Assembly: GCA_002315205.1 (NCBI GenBank)
Contig: DCGH01000036.1
Location: 1 to 6,365, forward strand
Length of the DNA stretch: 6,365 bases
Direction of reading: 5' to 3'
DNA from: Erysipelotrichaceae bacterium UBA1783
Lineage (GTDB): Bacteria; Bacillota_I; Bacilli_A; Erysipelotrichales; Erysipelotrichaceae
This document shows, in pieces, positions 6,114 through 6,365 of the stretch; position 1 is the first letter of the stretch; each line of letters starts with the position of its first letter. A program made the position numbers and the translations under genes. The notes below the pieces were generated by a model. It did not search any database. It saw only the letters and a list, made by a program, of their open reading frames with translations, and had not been told where the DNA came from.

Positions 6114-6121
6114 GTTATAAT
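6113..6121 (+). promoter_or_regulatory. Extended -10 promoter for the gene starting at 6154
   Basis: TGTTATAAT is a perfect extended -10 that begins in the last T of the preceding terminator. The -35 position falls in the terminator stem (TGGAGA at 6093-6098) and matches poorly. Transcription would start near 6128, giving a 26-base leader that contains the ribosome site GGGGG at 6141-6145. Confidence 0.6.
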
Positions 6122-6153
6122 AGAGAGGCATGATAGTTATGGGGGTATAGAAG

Positions 6154-6365
6154 ATGGGACCATATAAGACACAGCTGGAAACAACCTTTGGCGGGGTATT
6201 TGCCAAGATATCCTTACAGGATTTTGCACAATTAGGAAATGATTTTGGCGATAGCTTTAACTTTGAGTTTTCTAATGGTAAAAAAGTATATGATATTCCA
6301 TATTATAGTGGCTACTATACTAAGGATGGAGAGTCTTTATTGTGTGGTTATCAGGGTTACCCTTA
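6154..6365 (+). CDS. 5' part of a protein with a SAM-hydroxide-adenosyltransferase C-terminal-like domain, possibly tyrosine-phosphatase-linked
   Basis: The frame starts at ATG 6154, eight bases after GGGGG (6141-6145), and stays open for 70 codons to the right edge, so the gene is truncated by the window. No signal peptide is seen. Residues 17-70 carry ISLQDFAQLG (19-28), DFGDSFNFEFSNG (30-42), and DIPYYSGYYTKDGESLLCGY (47-66). From memory this resembles a small beta domain related to the C-terminal part of SAM hydroxide adenosyltransferases (DUF62). In gut Firmicutes it is found at the front of proteins that continue into a dual-specificity/tyrosine-phosphatase-like domain. The N-terminal DUF62 catalytic domain does not precede it here. 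The phosphatase part lies outside the window, so that assignment is a prediction. The gene has its own promoter and follows a strong terminator, so it is a separate unit from the peroxide operon. Confidence 0.6.
   Translation, partial: MGPYKTQLETTFGGVFAKISLQDFAQLGNDFGDSFNFEFSNGKKVYDIPYYSGYYTKDGESLLCGYQGYP

Noticed and set aside
6021..6206. Minus-strand 61-codon frame across the second terminator.
   Set aside because: It overlaps the end of the membrane protein gene, the terminator and the start of the next gene, with no sign of being coding.

Overview
The window is AT-rich, uses AT-rich codons, and has strong AGGAGG-type ribosome sites, extended -10 promoters and rho-independent terminators with short U tracts. 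This fits a low-GC Firmicute. The gene content and the style of the intergenic DNA suggest a gut anaerobe of the Erysipelotrichia/Clostridia type, but the lineage is an inference. Every confident gene is on the + strand. One gene may start divergently at the left edge.

Layout. (1) Bases 5-272 are non-coding. The left half holds a ribosome site and start codon for a minus-strand gene leaving the window, a GC-rich patch, a small minus-strand reading frame and a clear minus-strand terminator hairpin. The right half holds a 16-bp tandem repeat and an extended -10 promoter for the first operon. (2) Bases 273-3306 are a tight three-gene redox operon: a GlpA-like FAD dehydrogenase with a C-terminal BFD-type [2Fe-2S] domain, a two-dinucleotide FAD/NAD(P) oxidoreductase, and a small four-cysteine DUF1667 protein. 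It ends in a terminator at 3330-3354. (3) Bases 3401-6080 are a second operon: a Bcp-type peroxiredoxin, YaaA (overlapping by one base) and a 489-residue membrane protein with a PstS-like solute-binding domain at its C terminus. It ends in a terminator at 6089-6113. (4) From 6154 to the right edge is the 5' part of a gene that resembles an accessory domain seen with SAM hydroxide adenosyltransferase-like and tyrosine-phosphatase-like proteins.

How the genes work together. The first operon looks like a substrate dehydrogenase complex. The GlpA-like subunit would oxidise a small substrate (glycerol-3-phosphate is the family favourite), and electrons would pass through Fe-S centres to the FAD/NAD(P) subunit. 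The second operon pairs a peroxide-detoxifying enzyme with YaaA, a protein linked to peroxide and iron stress. The membrane-anchored PstS-like protein is the odd member, since no ABC transporter permease or ATPase is present. The points most worth a second look are the tandem repeat at 183-214, the minus-strand terminator before the divergent start, the topology of the membrane protein, and the partial gene at the right edge.
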